37,126 bases of DNA from a virus, in the IMG/VR virus record IMGVR_UViG_3300031718_000027, positions 1 to 37,126 of that record. One strand, given 5' to 3'. A program made the translations under genes and the position numbers. Numbering within the stretch: position 1 is the stretch's first letter; the number at the start of each line of letters is the position of its first letter. Below are positions 22,525 through 30,785 of this stretch, in pieces. Under the pieces are notes generated by a model. It had not been told where the DNA came from. It made no database searches and saw only the letters and a list, made by a program, of their open reading frames with translations.

Positions 22525-23889
22525 TTAGAACTTCTGAGTGGCGGTGAACTTCCCCACGACGTTGTGGCAGGGCGCGTTCGTGCCCATGGAGTCGTAGGCG
22601 CCCACGCGGCACTCGACACCGTCATCGGCCGTCTGACGGAGGATCTTGTTCCCGTCGGCCGTGATGAAGTCGGGAAGCCGCGACGTTCCGGCGCCGTAGA
22701 CCGTCCACGAGTCCATCTCGGCCACGACCGACATGTCACGCGGGCAGTACCGATCCGAAAACACGCGGATGTCGCCGTAGTTCGTCTGCACGACCACGCC
22801 GTCGAAGCCGATGCCCATCGGTCCTTTGACCGTCGTCGGGCGGTAGCGGCCCTGACCCTGCGCCAGGAGGTTGCCGTAGCGCGTGGGGTTGAAGTACGCC
22901 ATGCGCGGCTTACCACCGAAACGGTCAGCCTCGACGGCGGCCTGGATCAAGAACTCCTCCTCGGTCATCGTGGTCGCGTCGACGACGGTCCCGAGCAGGC
23001 GGCCGTCCACGTTGCGATCGCCGAGGTTCATGAAGTTCTCACCGCCCGCGGGAGCGGCGAAGGGGCACCATGCGCCGTAGCCGGCCATCGCGAGCCGCGT
23101 GGGCGTCGCGCTGTTCTGGCGGTCGCCAGACGAGAAGATGTAGTCACCGGCGATGGTGCCCGTGACGGTGTTGATCGCCGCGTTGAACGTGAGCTGGCCG
23201 AGGTTCAGGTTGATGCCCGTGACCGTGAGCACCGCCCCCGCGTTGCGAAGCGCGGCCGCATTGAGCGACGAGGAGAACACGACGTCCTGCCCGACCTCGT
23301 AAAGGACGATGTCCTCCTTGACCTCCAAGATGCCCGTGGTCGTGGTGACGTCCGTCGTCGCGTCCAGGTTGCCGATGGCGCCCCAGCCCGAGCGGTAGAC
23401 CTTCGTCGAGATGCTGTGCATCGTGGCGTCCAAGATGCCGTCGAGCTGCGCGACGAACTTGTCGTAGACGGTGCCCATCTTGTCGGACGCCGTAGCCATG
23501 AGCAGACCATCGATGGTCGCGCGGCCGTAGTCCTTGTACCAGGCGAGCTGCGCCTGCTTGACGCGCGTGAAGCCGTAGGTGCCGTCCTCGGACTTCGCCG
23601 CAGCGACGGAATACGTCGCGCTGCGCGCCGGGGAGTTGCCCACGCGCATCATGTAGACGGGGAACTCGCCGGACCACGCTTTCTTGCGCAGCATGGCGGC
23701 GAAGGCCCCCTTGGACCACGTCACCTTGCCGAGAAAGCTATCGTCGTAACGACGCTTCAGCGCGGTCGTGAGGTTGGCGTACGTGCCGCCGGTGGAACCG
23801 AGTGCGCCTTGCGACCGGCCGAACATGCCCGAGAGGCACGCCAGCGCGGTCAGCGCCAGGAAGAGCTTGATCAGAAGAACGTTGAACAT
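22525..23889 (-). CDS. Major capsid protein
   Basis: A 454-residue protein with features of HK97-fold capsids of podoviruses: an early segment GGTYANLTTALKRRYDD, a basic loop region, an Ala-rich spine-helix zone, and a C-terminal strand pair (VVVQTNYGDIRVFSDRYCPR). Portal and scaffold lie upstream, which fits. ATG 23889 has GAGG seven bases ahead and is the best start. It gives a hydrophobic, signal-like N-terminus (NVLLIKLFLALTALACLSG, residues 3-21) that is unusual for a capsid protein. A second Met at residue 22 has no ribosome site. A leader stem may hide the GAGG (see the separate entry). Confidence 0.85.
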   Translation of the reverse strand: MFNVLLIKLFLALTALACLSGMFGRSQGALGSTGGTYANLTTALKRRYDDSFLGKVTWSKGAFAAMLRKKAWSGEFPVYMMRVGNSPARSATYSVAAAKSEDGTYGFTRVKQAQLAWYKDYGRATIDGLLMATASDKMGTVYDKFVAQLDGILDATMHSISTKVYRSGWGAIGNLDATTDVTTTTGILEVKEDIVLYEVGQDVVFSSSLNAAALRNAGAVLTVTGINLNLGQLTFNAAINTVTGTIAGDYIFSSGDRQNSATPTRLAMAGYGAWCPFAAPAGGENFMNLGDRNVDGRLLGTVVDATTMTEEEFLIQAAVEADRFGGKPRMAYFNPTRYGNLLAQGQGRYRPTTVKGPMGIGFDGVVVQTNYGDIRVFSDRYCPRDMSVVAEMDSWTVYGAGTSRLPDFITADGNKILRQTADDGVECRVGAYDSMGTNAPCHNVVGKFTATQKF

Positions 23890-23950
23890 GACGAAACCTC
23901 GTTTTGAATGGTTGGAGATCCAACCGGCTCAGCGCGTCTGAGGTTTCGCC
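23890..23950 (-). promoter_or_regulatory. Leader stem that would sequester the capsid ribosome site
   Basis: In the minus-strand transcript, CGAAACCUC (complement of 23940-23948) can pair with GAGGUUUCG (complement of 23892-23900), a perfect 9-bp stem. The GAGG that serves ATG 23889 lies in the 3' arm. An inner perfect stem GGUUGG/CCAACC with a 4-base loop lies at 23910-23925. Together they form a two-storey hairpin across the leader. This could restrain capsid synthesis until upstream translation, a protein or a processing event opens it. Confidence 0.55.
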
Positions 23951-24015
23951 CTAGGAGTCGCTGCGTTTCGCTTGTGGTCGCGCAAACCGGAACTGACAGA
24001 TTAAAGTAAGCACAA
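23951..24015 (-). promoter_or_regulatory. AT-richer gap ahead of the capsid leader, possible promoter
   Basis: A short non-coding stretch with ATTAAAGTAAGCACAAC on the plus strand near 24000-24016. On the minus strand TTGTAA near 24030 and TACTTT near 24006 have usable spacing but poor match. It could give extra capsid transcription; the case is weak. Confidence 0.2.
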
Positions 24016-24183
24016 CTACCGATGTTTTACAAGCAAGTGGCCGACGTTCTGGACGCTCGGGAGCGGTGTAGGCGCGATGCGCTGGCCGAAGTCGGTGCGC
24101 CTCGTCGCGCGCGACGCGTTGAGCCAACGAATCCGCTTGTACTTCGCCGGGCAGAGCATGCGGAGCGTTTCCGCCAAGGTCAC
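24016..24183 (-). CDS. 55-residue basic protein between scaffold and capsid genes
   Basis: GTG 24183 overlaps the scaffold TGA by 4 bases and the frame ends at a TAG at 24016-24018. The product is basic with Arg and Lys spread through it (MLCPAKYKRIRWLNASRATR). Coupling to the scaffold gene and its codon use suggest a real gene, possibly an assembly accessory. No family is recognised. Confidence 0.5.
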   Translation of the reverse strand: MTLAETLRMLCPAKYKRIRWLNASRATRRTDFGQRIAPTPLPSVQNVGHLLVKHR

Positions 24184-25211
24184 GTCCAGCCCATCTCCTT
24201 TTTGATCGCCACATCGCGGTCAAGCGGGTCGCTTGGCAACGGCGTCGGCTTGCCCTGCGGGCTCGCGCCCGCGCGCCGCGTGATGCCCGGCCGCGTGATG
24301 GCAGCCGCCGCTGCAGCCGGCGACGCCTTCCCGGCCTTCTCCGCCGCGTCCGCGAGCGCCGCTAGGCGCGGGTGCTTCGCACGCAGCGCCTTCTCCACCT
24401 TCTCGGCCGCCGTGGGCAGGTGATCCAGGGCGATGCCGTCCTTGCCACTTCTCACCCACAGGTCATACGCCTCGTTCATGACGTCGCCATAAGCGCCCAG
24501 CGACTCGATGAGCGGCACGCCCACGTCCTTGAGATGCTCGGCCACCGTGCGAATGCCCTCATCAATCTTGCGCTGCGTTTCCTGCTCGGCGCGCTCCTTG
24601 TCGCGGGCCTCCAGCGCGTCGATCTTCTTCTGCAACGCATCCAGGGCCGCCGCATCGCCTTCGAGCTTCGCCGGCAGGCCCAGGTCGTCGGCGCCCGTGA
24701 GCAGCTTCTCCAGCAAGTCGTCCTTGTTGATGCCTCGGGCCTTGAGCAACTCCCCGAGGGTCAGCTTTTCGCCCGCCTCGAGCTTGGCGCGGGTGTCCTT
24801 CAGCTCCTGTTCGAGTGTCCGGGCGCGCCGCTCGCTGGCCAGGTTGTCAAGAGCGCGCTGGCGCTTCTCAGCGGGCGTCTTCTTCGCCGGCTCGTCGGCC
24901 GCGGTCTCCGTCTCGGGCTCGTCGACCTTGCTCGTCGGCTTGGCCGCGAGCTCGTCCGGGTGGTCGGGCTCGCCCTTCTGCGGCGTCACCTTCGCGGGCG
25001 CGTCGTCGAGGATGCCGCCACGGGCCATCGCGGGCGGCGACTCGGTCGAACCGCTGGCCGGCTCGCCGTTGCCCCACTCCACGACGTCCACATCGCGAAT
25101 GTCGGCGATGCTTTGGATCGCGGCCGTCTTGCTGGCCTGCGATGGCGCGACGGGAGCGGCCGGGGCCGGTGCGGGACTCGGTGCGGGAGCGGAACCACCA
25201 CCCTTGGCCAT
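24180..25211 (-). CDS. Scaffolding protein candidate
   Basis: A 343-residue protein. ATG 25211 has GAGG eight bases upstream; the longer frame to 25739 is a shadow of the portal gene. It has a Pro/Ala-rich start (APSPAPAPAAPVAPSQ), an acidic disordered region, then long coiled-coil helices (about 130-240, such as ERRARTLEQELKDTRAKLE and ALQKKIDALEARDKERAEQE) and a basic C-terminal end. This composition and its place between portal and capsid genes match phage scaffolds, whose C-terminal basic part usually binds capsid subunits. Confidence 0.75.
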   Translation of the reverse strand: MAKGGGSAPAPSPAPAPAAPVAPSQASKTAAIQSIADIRDVDVVEWGNGEPASGSTESPPAMARGGILDDAPAKVTPQKGEPDHPDELAAKPTSKVDEPETETAADEPAKKTPAEKRQRALDNLASERRARTLEQELKDTRAKLEAGEKLTLGELLKARGINKDDLLEKLLTGADDLGLPAKLEGDAAALDALQKKIDALEARDKERAEQETQRKIDEGIRTVAEHLKDVGVPLIESLGAYGDVMNEAYDLWVRSGKDGIALDHLPTAAEKVEKALRAKHPRLAALADAAEKAGKASPAAAAAAITRPGITRRAGASPQGKPTPLPSDPLDRDVAIKKEMGWT

Positions 25212-25273
25212 CAGTAGTACCTCAGCGCCTTGATGGCGTTCGCGACGGCAGACTTCTTCTTGGATATCGACAT
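25211..25273 (-). CDS. 20-residue peptide between portal and scaffold
   Basis: ATG 25273 has GGAG upstream, and its TGA shares one base with the scaffold ATG. The product is basic (SISKKKSAVANAIKALRYY). The good start site and coupling suggest it is translated. It may mainly deliver ribosomes to the scaffold start. Confidence 0.4.
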   Translation of the reverse strand: MSISKKKSAVANAIKALRYY

Positions 25274-25303
25274 GTGCTCTCCGTTTCGCGTGTGTGTTTC
25301 GTC

Positions 25304-27259
25304 CTATTGGAGCGGCCCGGGGATGCCCCCCGGAGGTGCCTCGGGAACCGCGCCCGGCGAGATTGCGACGCCGGGAAGGGGTGCGCCGCCCGGCGCGGCG
25401 CCCACGGGCGCGGCCATCGGGACGCCTGGCGCCGGCGCGGCCGGGGCCGGCGGCGGGAGCGTCGCGGGCGGCGAAAGCGAGTCGATGAGCCGGCGCAACA
25501 TCGCGAGGTTCTCCTCGGGGTAGTTCGACTCGTCGCACTCGGCGAGCAGGTAGCGCGAGCGCGCGTAAGCCTGCATCGCCGCCGGCTCGATGTATGGCGT
25601 GGGCGGCTTGTAGAGCCCGCGCTTCAGGATGTTGTCGACGAGGTTCTGCATGTAGCGCTTGGGCGCAAGCTTCAAATCCGTGATGGGGTCCAGGTCGGGC
25701 ACGTCGATGGCTGCAAGCGCGTCGTCCTGCTCGATCCACCCGGCCTCGACGGCCTGCATCGCCTTGTTGAGTCGCCCCGAGACGGTCTGCCCGAAGAGCG
25801 ACGAAGGGAACGGCCGAATCTCATACTCGGCGTCCAGGTCCTCGAACACCAGCTCGCGCCAGGTGCCCTTCTTGATCGCGCGCCACTTCGGCTTGACGCC
25901 CTCGCGGCCGAGCTTCTTGGTGAAGCGCCACCACCACTTCGCGGCGTCCACGAAAATGCCCTCCCAAATCTGGGAGCACAGCGCCAGGCGGTCGCTCTGC
26001 ATCTCACTTGACGCGTCGATGGCGACGGCGCTCGTCGTCCCCGGCTGTTTCGTGCCGGCGGCGAGGAATTGCGAGATGCCCATCTTGTCGTACGCGCGCT
26101 TCCAGATGGTGTCGATGTACTGGTAGCGTTCCTGGCCCACGGGGTTCGGGTTCGTGTACGTCGAGGGCGTGTTCTTGTAGCGCTCCGTGCGCACGTAGTC
26201 GTTCGTGATCTTCGTCGGACCGTCTTCGGTGTCCTGCGTCTGCACCACGAGGGCAGAGGCCATCTCATGCGCGCGGCGCAAGACCTCCTGTTCCTTGATC
26301 AGCTCGAGCTGGTCGGCGCGCAGCATCCGAATCGCGCCGTTGCCCCAAACGCCCACGGCGTTTTCGTCGAAGGTCCGCACCGTGAGCGGGAAGCCGTCCC
26401 ACTCCCATTCCTCATCGGTGACGGTCTGCATGCCGACGGTGACCATGTGGCGTCCGGCTTCGTAGTCAGACTTCGTGTCCTCGGTGTCGGGCGCGTCGTC
26501 ACCCACGGGCGCGGGCTTCTGCCCATGCGCGCGCTTCCATGACTCGACGACGCGGACCATCTGCCGCGAGGTGATGTAGATGATCCCCGGCGGCGAAGAG
26601 ACCGTCTGCGTCGCGAGCAAGAACTCGTCAACGTCGTACTTCGCCGCCGCCGTCTCGAGCGGCATGTACGTGACGTGGTAGGCGCACTCGGGTTCGCCGT
26701 AGATGCTCTCCGCCTCGTCGAAGTAGAATTCCCACGCCGGAAAGCGCGACGTCTTCGCCTTGCCGTCCTCGACGTAGTGCTTGAGCACGCCGCCGTCGCC
26801 CGTCAGCATGTCGCGGAACATGAGCGACGCCTGCTGCTGGAGTTGCGTCTCCACGGCCCACGCGTCGCACATGTCCGTCATGTCGCGCGAGCCGTCTTGC
26901 GCCTTGTAGTCACCGCCGTTCGGCAGGAACTGCGCGCGGGGGCGGAACGAGCAGATGCGGTTGCGAATGGTGCAGGTGATGCTGTAGCAGATGTTGAACA
27001 TGATGGAGTCGGGCTCCCATGTTCGCGCCAGCGCCGTCGCGTTGCCGCTCGTCTCGTATAACGACTGCAACTTGGTCCCGAAGTACAACTCCAGGTCGAA
27101 GAGCAGGTTGTCGCGCCTCGTGGTTTCGAGCGGCGACATTTCGATCACGTTGACTTGCGAGACGAGGGCTTGCGCCGCTGCGCCCGCGCGGTCGTCCGGC
27201 GCGTCCTTCGGGACCTTGAACCAGGGTACGGGCGAGATGGGGGGCGCTTCGTCGCTCAC
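25304..27259 (-). CDS. Portal protein
   Basis: A 651-residue protein, the right size for a podovirus portal. It has an N-terminal helical wing (TTRRDNLLFDLELYFG), a region starting WEPDSIMFNICYSITCTIRN and a central beta region (FPAWEFYFDEAESIYGEPEC). A long stem region follows near residues 350-450 (RYQYIDTIWKRAYDKMGISQ). The C-terminus is Pro/Ala/Gly-rich and probably disordered. It lies between terminase and scaffold genes. It forms the dodecameric DNA channel at one capsid vertex. GTG start overlapping the preceding stop. Confidence 0.8.
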   Translation of the reverse strand: MSDEAPPISPVPWFKVPKDAPDDRAGAAAQALVSQVNVIEMSPLETTRRDNLLFDLELYFGTKLQSLYETSGNATALARTWEPDSIMFNICYSITCTIRNRICSFRPRAQFLPNGGDYKAQDGSRDMTDMCDAWAVETQLQQQASLMFRDMLTGDGGVLKHYVEDGKAKTSRFPAWEFYFDEAESIYGEPECAYHVTYMPLETAAAKYDVDEFLLATQTVSSPPGIIYITSRQMVRVVESWKRAHGQKPAPVGDDAPDTEDTKSDYEAGRHMVTVGMQTVTDEEWEWDGFPLTVRTFDENAVGVWGNGAIRMLRADQLELIKEQEVLRRAHEMASALVVQTQDTEDGPTKITNDYVRTERYKNTPSTYTNPNPVGQERYQYIDTIWKRAYDKMGISQFLAAGTKQPGTTSAVAIDASSEMQSDRLALCSQIWEGIFVDAAKWWWRFTKKLGREGVKPKWRAIKKGTWRELVFEDLDAEYEIRPFPSSLFGQTVSGRLNKAMQAVEAGWIEQDDALAAIDVPDLDPITDLKLAPKRYMQNLVDNILKRGLYKPPTPYIEPAAMQAYARSRYLLAECDESNYPEENLAMLRRLIDSLSPPATLPPPAPAAPAPGVPMAAPVGAAPGGAPLPGVAISPGAVPEAPPGGIPGPLQ

Positions 27260-27429
27260 AGCAGACCGCCCAATGCCGCAATGGCCTTCGAGACATCGAG
27301 AATCTTGCTGGCGACGACGAACATGATTTGCTCGTCATGCCCGACGAGCGCAGATAGTTCCTTCAGCGCGTCGGCTAGGTGCGCGCGGGCCTTGGCGATG
27401 TGCGCGTCGATTTGTTCCTCGGCATTCAC
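27256..27429 (-). CDS. 57-residue helical protein ahead of portal
   Basis: GTG 27429 overlaps the upstream TGA and the stop overlaps the portal GTG. It is a single long helix by composition (AEEQIDAHIAKARAHLADAL then DEQIMFVVASKILDVSKAI). It may be a small packaging or head accessory. No family is recognised. Confidence 0.55.
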   Translation of the reverse strand: MNAEEQIDAHIAKARAHLADALKELSALVGHDEQIMFVVASKILDVSKAIAALGGLL

Positions 27430-27770
27430 GCGCCGGCCTCGCTCGTCGGGTAGAGCTGCGAGTCCGCGCGCCGCCGCCACTCGGCCCACGGCATGCGGCC
27501 AAGCTCGACGACGGGTCCGACGTTCACACGCGGCCACGCGTTCGGATCGGGGTTGAGAGCCGACGGGTGGACCTCCATTCCCATGACGACGATGGACACC
27601 TCGAGCAAGTGCTCCGGACACTCCGTGAACTGCACGCCGGGGTTCTCCGTGAGCCACTTCGCGTGCGGCATGACCGCGATGCCGAGCGAGCACCCGAGTT
27701 TGATGTCCGCGAGCTTGCGTGCCCACTCGGGCAGGCGCCGCGCGGCAAGCTCGTCGGCGACCTCGCTCAC
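27426..27770 (-). CDS. 114-residue hypothetical protein
   Basis: GTG 27770 overlaps the upstream stop; the long frame to 28019 is a shadow. It has a helical start (ADELAARRLPEWARKLAD), a central strand region (FTECPEHLLEVSIVVMGMEV) and a Trp-rich end (RMPWAEWRRRADSQLYP). It lies between terminase and portal. No family is recognised. Confidence 0.6.
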   Translation of the reverse strand: MSEVADELAARRLPEWARKLADIKLGCSLGIAVMPHAKWLTENPGVQFTECPEHLLEVSIVVMGMEVHPSALNPDPNAWPRVNVGPVVELGRMPWAEWRRRADSQLYPTSEAGA

Positions 27771-28060
27771 GACGGCCTCACGTCGGGATGTGCAGTCACC
27801 CAACCGTCGTCCTCGGGCGCGCCGAGTGTGGCGGCCTGCACCGCGGCCTTGACGATGGCAGCACAGAGGAAGCAGTCGCACGACGGGTCTTTGATCGGAG
27901 CGGGCCTGTCGATGGTCCACTCGCAGCAGTCGCGACAGCGGCACGCCGTTGAGTGGCGATGCGGATAGATCGGGTTGTCGGCCTCCGAGGCGCGCGCGTT
28001 GAACAGGCAGATGTTGCACGGCTCGGCCGCCGAGCAGCCAAGATGACGAGCCTTAGCCAT
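27767..28060 (-). CDS. Cys-rich 97-residue protein
   Basis: ATG 28060 is chosen over the longer frame. It holds nine cysteines in pairs: CSAAEPCNIC, then CRCRDCCEW, then CDCFLC, with nearby histidines (PHRHS). This suggests one or more zinc sites. It belongs to the packaging/head operon, but its job is unknown. Confidence 0.6.
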   Translation of the reverse strand: MAKARHLGCSAAEPCNICLFNARASEADNPIYPHRHSTACRCRDCCEWTIDRPAPIKDPSCDCFLCAAIVKAAVQAATLGAPEDDGWVTAHPDVRPS

Positions 28061-28193
28061 GGGCGACCATCCACGCAAAGACGACGGTCCCCCAGTACAA
28101 CCCGGCCGCGATGGCAAGGGCATAAATGCGCAAGCGCCCGACGGCGGGACGATGATTTACCTCGTAGAAGGGCGCCACAGTCTCAGCCGCCAT
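28053..28193 (-). CDS. 46-residue single-pass membrane protein
   Basis: ATG 28193 overlaps the upstream gene by 11 bases. Residues about 21-46 are a membrane helix (IYALAIAAGLYWGTVVFAWM) after a basic, soluble N-terminus. An isolated membrane peptide between terminase and portal is unusual; its function is unknown. Confidence 0.55.
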   Translation of the reverse strand: MAAETVAPFYEVNHRPAVGRLRIYALAIAAGLYWGTVVFAWMVAHG

Positions 28194-28392
28194 GGGCCTT
28201 GATGAACCCCCAGACTTGCTGGGCCAGCATGTCGTCGTCGATGTACTTGTGCGTGCGCTTGAGCAGGTCCACGGCCGCCGCGAGTGCATCAGGCTCGACC
28301 TCAACGGGGAAGCCCTCGGACGGCGCCGCGTTGCTCTCCAGCTGCCCCGGCCCGTCGATGTTCGCCGGTTCTTTCCATGATTCGTCGCTCAT
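28183..28392 (-). CDS. 69-residue acidic helical protein
   Basis: ATG 28392 overlaps the terminase stop by 4 bases. It is acidic with a helical C-terminal half (EPDALAAAVDLLKRTHKYID then MLAQQVWGFIKAHGG). It may be a small partner of terminase or a head component. No family is recognised. Confidence 0.6.
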   Translation of the reverse strand: MSDESWKEPANIDGPGQLESNAAPSEGFPVEVEPDALAAAVDLLKRTHKYIDDDMLAQQVWGFIKAHGG

Positions 28393-29804
28393 CCAAGCCT
28401 CCGTCTGCGCGCCTCGAAATGGTTCATGCCTTCGCCCTTTGTGATCTGCGCCATGACCTCGTCAAATGGGTCCGCGTGCGGGTCGGCCTTGGGCTTTTTC
28501 ACGGGCAACGACCGTAAGCTATCACGCGCGTAGCGCCAGGCATAGAGCCAGGCGTCACCCATGTCCGTGTGGTCGGCGTCCTCGGCCACCTTCCCGGGCC
28601 GCTTCCAGCGCAGCTGCTTGGCCTCCTTGAGCATCGGCGAACCGGGCTCAACGAACGTCGCGCCGCTGCGCAAATCGTTGTTGAGCTGGTCGATGTACTC
28701 GACTTTTCGGCGCTTATCGGCCGCCACCCACATGATTTTGGGGGCATCCACGCGGAAGGTCTCGATGGTCTTGTTCGTGGTGTGGCCCGCCGGGTCGAAG
28801 ACCACAGGCGCCGGGGACGATAGGTGCGACTGGAAGTCCATGATGCGTTGGAACAGCCGGTGATTCGTCTGCTTGCCGTCCATTTCGATGACCGCCGCGA
28901 GGTGCGACCACTGCCGCAAGGGCTCCACGCTCACGAGCGACAGCGCGTCCTTGTCCTTCCACCCGAAGTCGAGGCCGAGGACGTGCGAATACCACATCTC
29001 CGTCGGTGCCGCGCGCACCGCCTCGTCGGGGATGTAGTACACGAGCGCGTCCGGGTCGACGATCCAAAGGCCGAGCCACTCACGCCGATACGTGACGCTG
29101 TCCTCGCTGAGATTGAAGCGCTCGCGCGCCTCGCGCAGTGGGTCTCGGCCGGCGAAGAAAGGGTTCTGCGCGCACGTCCAGTGGTGCCCGTTGCTCCACT
29201 CGTGCCCGTGGCAGGCGTCGAAGAAGAACCCATCGGCGACCTCGCCCGGCGTGCCCGTGGCGTAGACTTGACCCAGGAAATCGAGCGTCGTGGGCATGAT
29301 GGCCTCGCGCACGAGCTTCGCGAACCAGTCGGGGGCGAGCTGGCTTTCGTCGATCCATGCGAGGTGGAACTTGCGCCCGCGCGCGCGCTCCGCATCCTTA
29401 CGCGTGTTGAAGCCGATGACCTCGAGCTTTCGGCCGCCTCGCGTCCACCAGCGCTCACTCCAGCGCTCCTCGAGCCCGAGCTCGTACGTCCGGTTGTGCT
29501 CCCGGATGTCCTCCCACACGATGTCGACGCCCTGCTCGTCGCTGGGCGCGAAGTACGCCACGGCCGCGCGCGGAGTGCGGTCGAACACCGCCTGCGTCTT
29601 GCCGAGAAAGGCGGTGGTCTTGCCGGCGCGCCGCCCGGGGTCTGCCGCCACCAGCGGGCGCGTGTCCTCGATGAGCGCGAGCTGCTCAGCCCCAAGGATG
29701 GATCGGAAGCGCGGCCACGCGCCATTGTCGCCCTGGGCACGGCGCTGAGCCCGCACGGCGGCGCGCGCCATGTCGAGCAGGCCGGGTACATTAAGCGGGT
29801 TCAC
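28389..29804 (-). CDS. Terminase large subunit
   Basis: A 471-residue DNA-packaging motor. ATPase motifs are Walker A GRRAGKTT near residues 58-65, Walker B HLAWIDES near 147-154, and the coupling motif ATGTPG near 182-187. The nuclease domain has acidic residues in LGLDFGW (Asp279), VVFDPAG (Asp337) and DMGDAW (Asp417). It cuts and translocates genome DNA into the prohead through the portal. GTG 29804 is chosen because it overlaps the upstream TGA; a TTG at 29822 is an alternative. All key residues look intact. Confidence 0.93.
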   Translation of the reverse strand: MNPLNVPGLLDMARAAVRAQRRAQGDNGAWPRFRSILGAEQLALIEDTRPLVAADPGRRAGKTTAFLGKTQAVFDRTPRAAVAYFAPSDEQGVDIVWEDIREHNRTYELGLEERWSERWWTRGGRKLEVIGFNTRKDAERARGRKFHLAWIDESQLAPDWFAKLVREAIMPTTLDFLGQVYATGTPGEVADGFFFDACHGHEWSNGHHWTCAQNPFFAGRDPLREARERFNLSEDSVTYRREWLGLWIVDPDALVYYIPDEAVRAAPTEMWYSHVLGLDFGWKDKDALSLVSVEPLRQWSHLAAVIEMDGKQTNHRLFQRIMDFQSHLSSPAPVVFDPAGHTTNKTIETFRVDAPKIMWVAADKRRKVEYIDQLNNDLRSGATFVEPGSPMLKEAKQLRWKRPGKVAEDADHTDMGDAWLYAWRYARDSLRSLPVKKPKADPHADPFDEVMAQITKGEGMNHFEARRRRLG

Positions 29805-29953
29805 GCATCCAGCCCGCGACAACCCACGACGCGCGCTTCCCCGAACTCCTCGGCCGTAGTTATGGCCAAGCAGAGCATTTCATCGCGGGCATCTTCGCGT
29901 TGCGCGAGCATTTGCATGCAAAAGCCGCACAGCTCGACGATATCAAGCAACAC
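29801..29953 (-). CDS. 50-residue hypothetical protein
   Basis: GTG 29953 overlaps the end of the upstream gene by 11 bases and its stop overlaps the terminase GTG. It is helical with four cysteines (IVELCGFCMQ, EMLCLAI, VVGCRG). No family is recognised. Confidence 0.5.
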   Translation of the reverse strand: MLLDIVELCGFCMQMLAQREDARDEMLCLAITTAEEFGEARVVGCRGLDA

Positions 29954-30173
29954 GCACCGGCAGCATCTTCCGCTCCGCGACCGTGAGCAAGCGGCGGCGG
30001 CGCTCATCTTTGCCCCACTGGTCAGAGTGAAACCGACAGGCCGGGCGCCAAGCGAAGCCGGTCGCGAAAAAACCAGACTGCGAGAATACCGCCGGTCGGC
30101 GACACGGATCCGACCACGCCGAGGCGTAGCAGGGCAGCCGCGGAACGTCGGCGTCTCTTGTCAGGCGGATCAC
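29943..30173 (-). CDS. 76-residue basic aromatic protein
   Basis: GTG 30173 overlaps the upstream TGA; the longer frame to 30590 is a shadow. It is rich in Arg, Trp and Phe with three cysteines (LPCYASAWSDPCRRPAVF, WRPACRFHSDQWGKDERRR). No family is recognised. Confidence 0.5.
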   Translation of the reverse strand: MIRLTRDADVPRLPCYASAWSDPCRRPAVFSQSGFFATGFAWRPACRFHSDQWGKDERRRRLLTVAERKMLPVRVA

Positions 30174-30409
30174 GCGACCCTCCACCAACGCACCTTGGCC
30201 ACCAGCTTGAGCCACGCGCGGCGCCACCACGACGGCTCGGCCAGCGCTGCCGCGTGCTCCTGCCAGGCAACCTCGAGCCGGCGCATCTGCACCAGCGCGC
30301 GCCCGCGGCCCGTGGCGTCGAGCTTCAAGAACATGCGCGCGACGTCGCGGTAGGGGATGGCCATGCCTTCGGCATAGGTCCGGAGCGTCTGGCGGGCGAT
30401 GGGAGTCAT
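30170..30409 (-). CDS. 79-residue basic helical protein
   Basis: ATG 30409 overlaps the upstream stop by 4 bases. The N-terminal half (ARQTLRTYAEGMAIPYRDVA) is helical. The C-terminal half is Trp/Arg/Lys-rich (WWRRAWLKLVAKVRWWRVA), which could bind nucleic acid or a membrane. No family is recognised. Confidence 0.55.
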   Translation of the reverse strand: MTPIARQTLRTYAEGMAIPYRDVARMFLKLDATGRGRALVQMRRLEVAWQEHAAALAEPSWWRRAWLKLVAKVRWWRVA

Positions 30410-30621
30410 CGTCGCCCCCGGTAGACCGGCTGCAAGCCCTCGCGCTGCAACTCCTCGGCGAGCTCCGACTTAGGCACGAACAGGTGCCGCACGCCGCCCA
30501 TGACCATGTCCGTGCCCCCGGGAGGCGCGAAGTCGTCTCCGAACACCAGCGTTCCATCATCGCGCTCAATGGCCGCGAAGCGGATGCCATCGGGACCGGG
30601 AATGTTCACGAGCTTGCTCAT
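30406..30621 (-). CDS. 71-residue hypothetical protein
   Basis: ATG 30621 overlaps the upstream stop by 4 bases. It is a small alpha/beta protein with an early strand pair (FAAIERDDGTLVFGDDF) and a helical end (KSELAEELQREGLQ). No family is recognised. Confidence 0.6.
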   Translation of the reverse strand: MSKLVNIPGPDGIRFAAIERDDGTLVFGDDFAPPGGTDMVMGGVRHLFVPKSELAEELQREGLQPVYRGRR

Positions 30622-30785
30622 CCGCCGTACGCTCGCGCCTTCGGCTTTCGCTTGTCGCGGAACCCGGCCTTGCGCGCGGTGCTGAACGCGATGGCTGCGG
30701 CCTGCGACGGCGGCTTGCCTACGCCGACCTCGGTGGCGATGTTCTGCGAGATTGCGGCGCGCGTAGGCTTCTTGTTCAGGGGCAT
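30618..30785 (-). CDS. 55-residue conserved phage protein of unknown role
   Basis: ATG 30785 is chosen; the longer frame is a shadow. The core AAISQNIATEVGVGKPPSQA followed by AAIAFSTARKAGF matches a short helical pattern found in many phage proteins next to packaging genes, usually written I..NI....G.P..QA.AIA....R. I recall no function for it. The C-terminus is basic and Gly-terminated. Confidence 0.65.
   Translation of the reverse strand: MPLNKKPTRAAISQNIATEVGVGKPPSQAAAIAFSTARKAGFRDKRKPKARAYGG

Noticed and set aside
22228-23907. 559-residue plus-strand open frame over the capsid gene
   Set aside because: Antisense shadow. Arg/Val/His-rich composition, and the capsid frame on the other strand is well supported.
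28824-30353. 509-residue plus-strand open frame
   Set aside because: Antisense shadow of terminase and neighbours.
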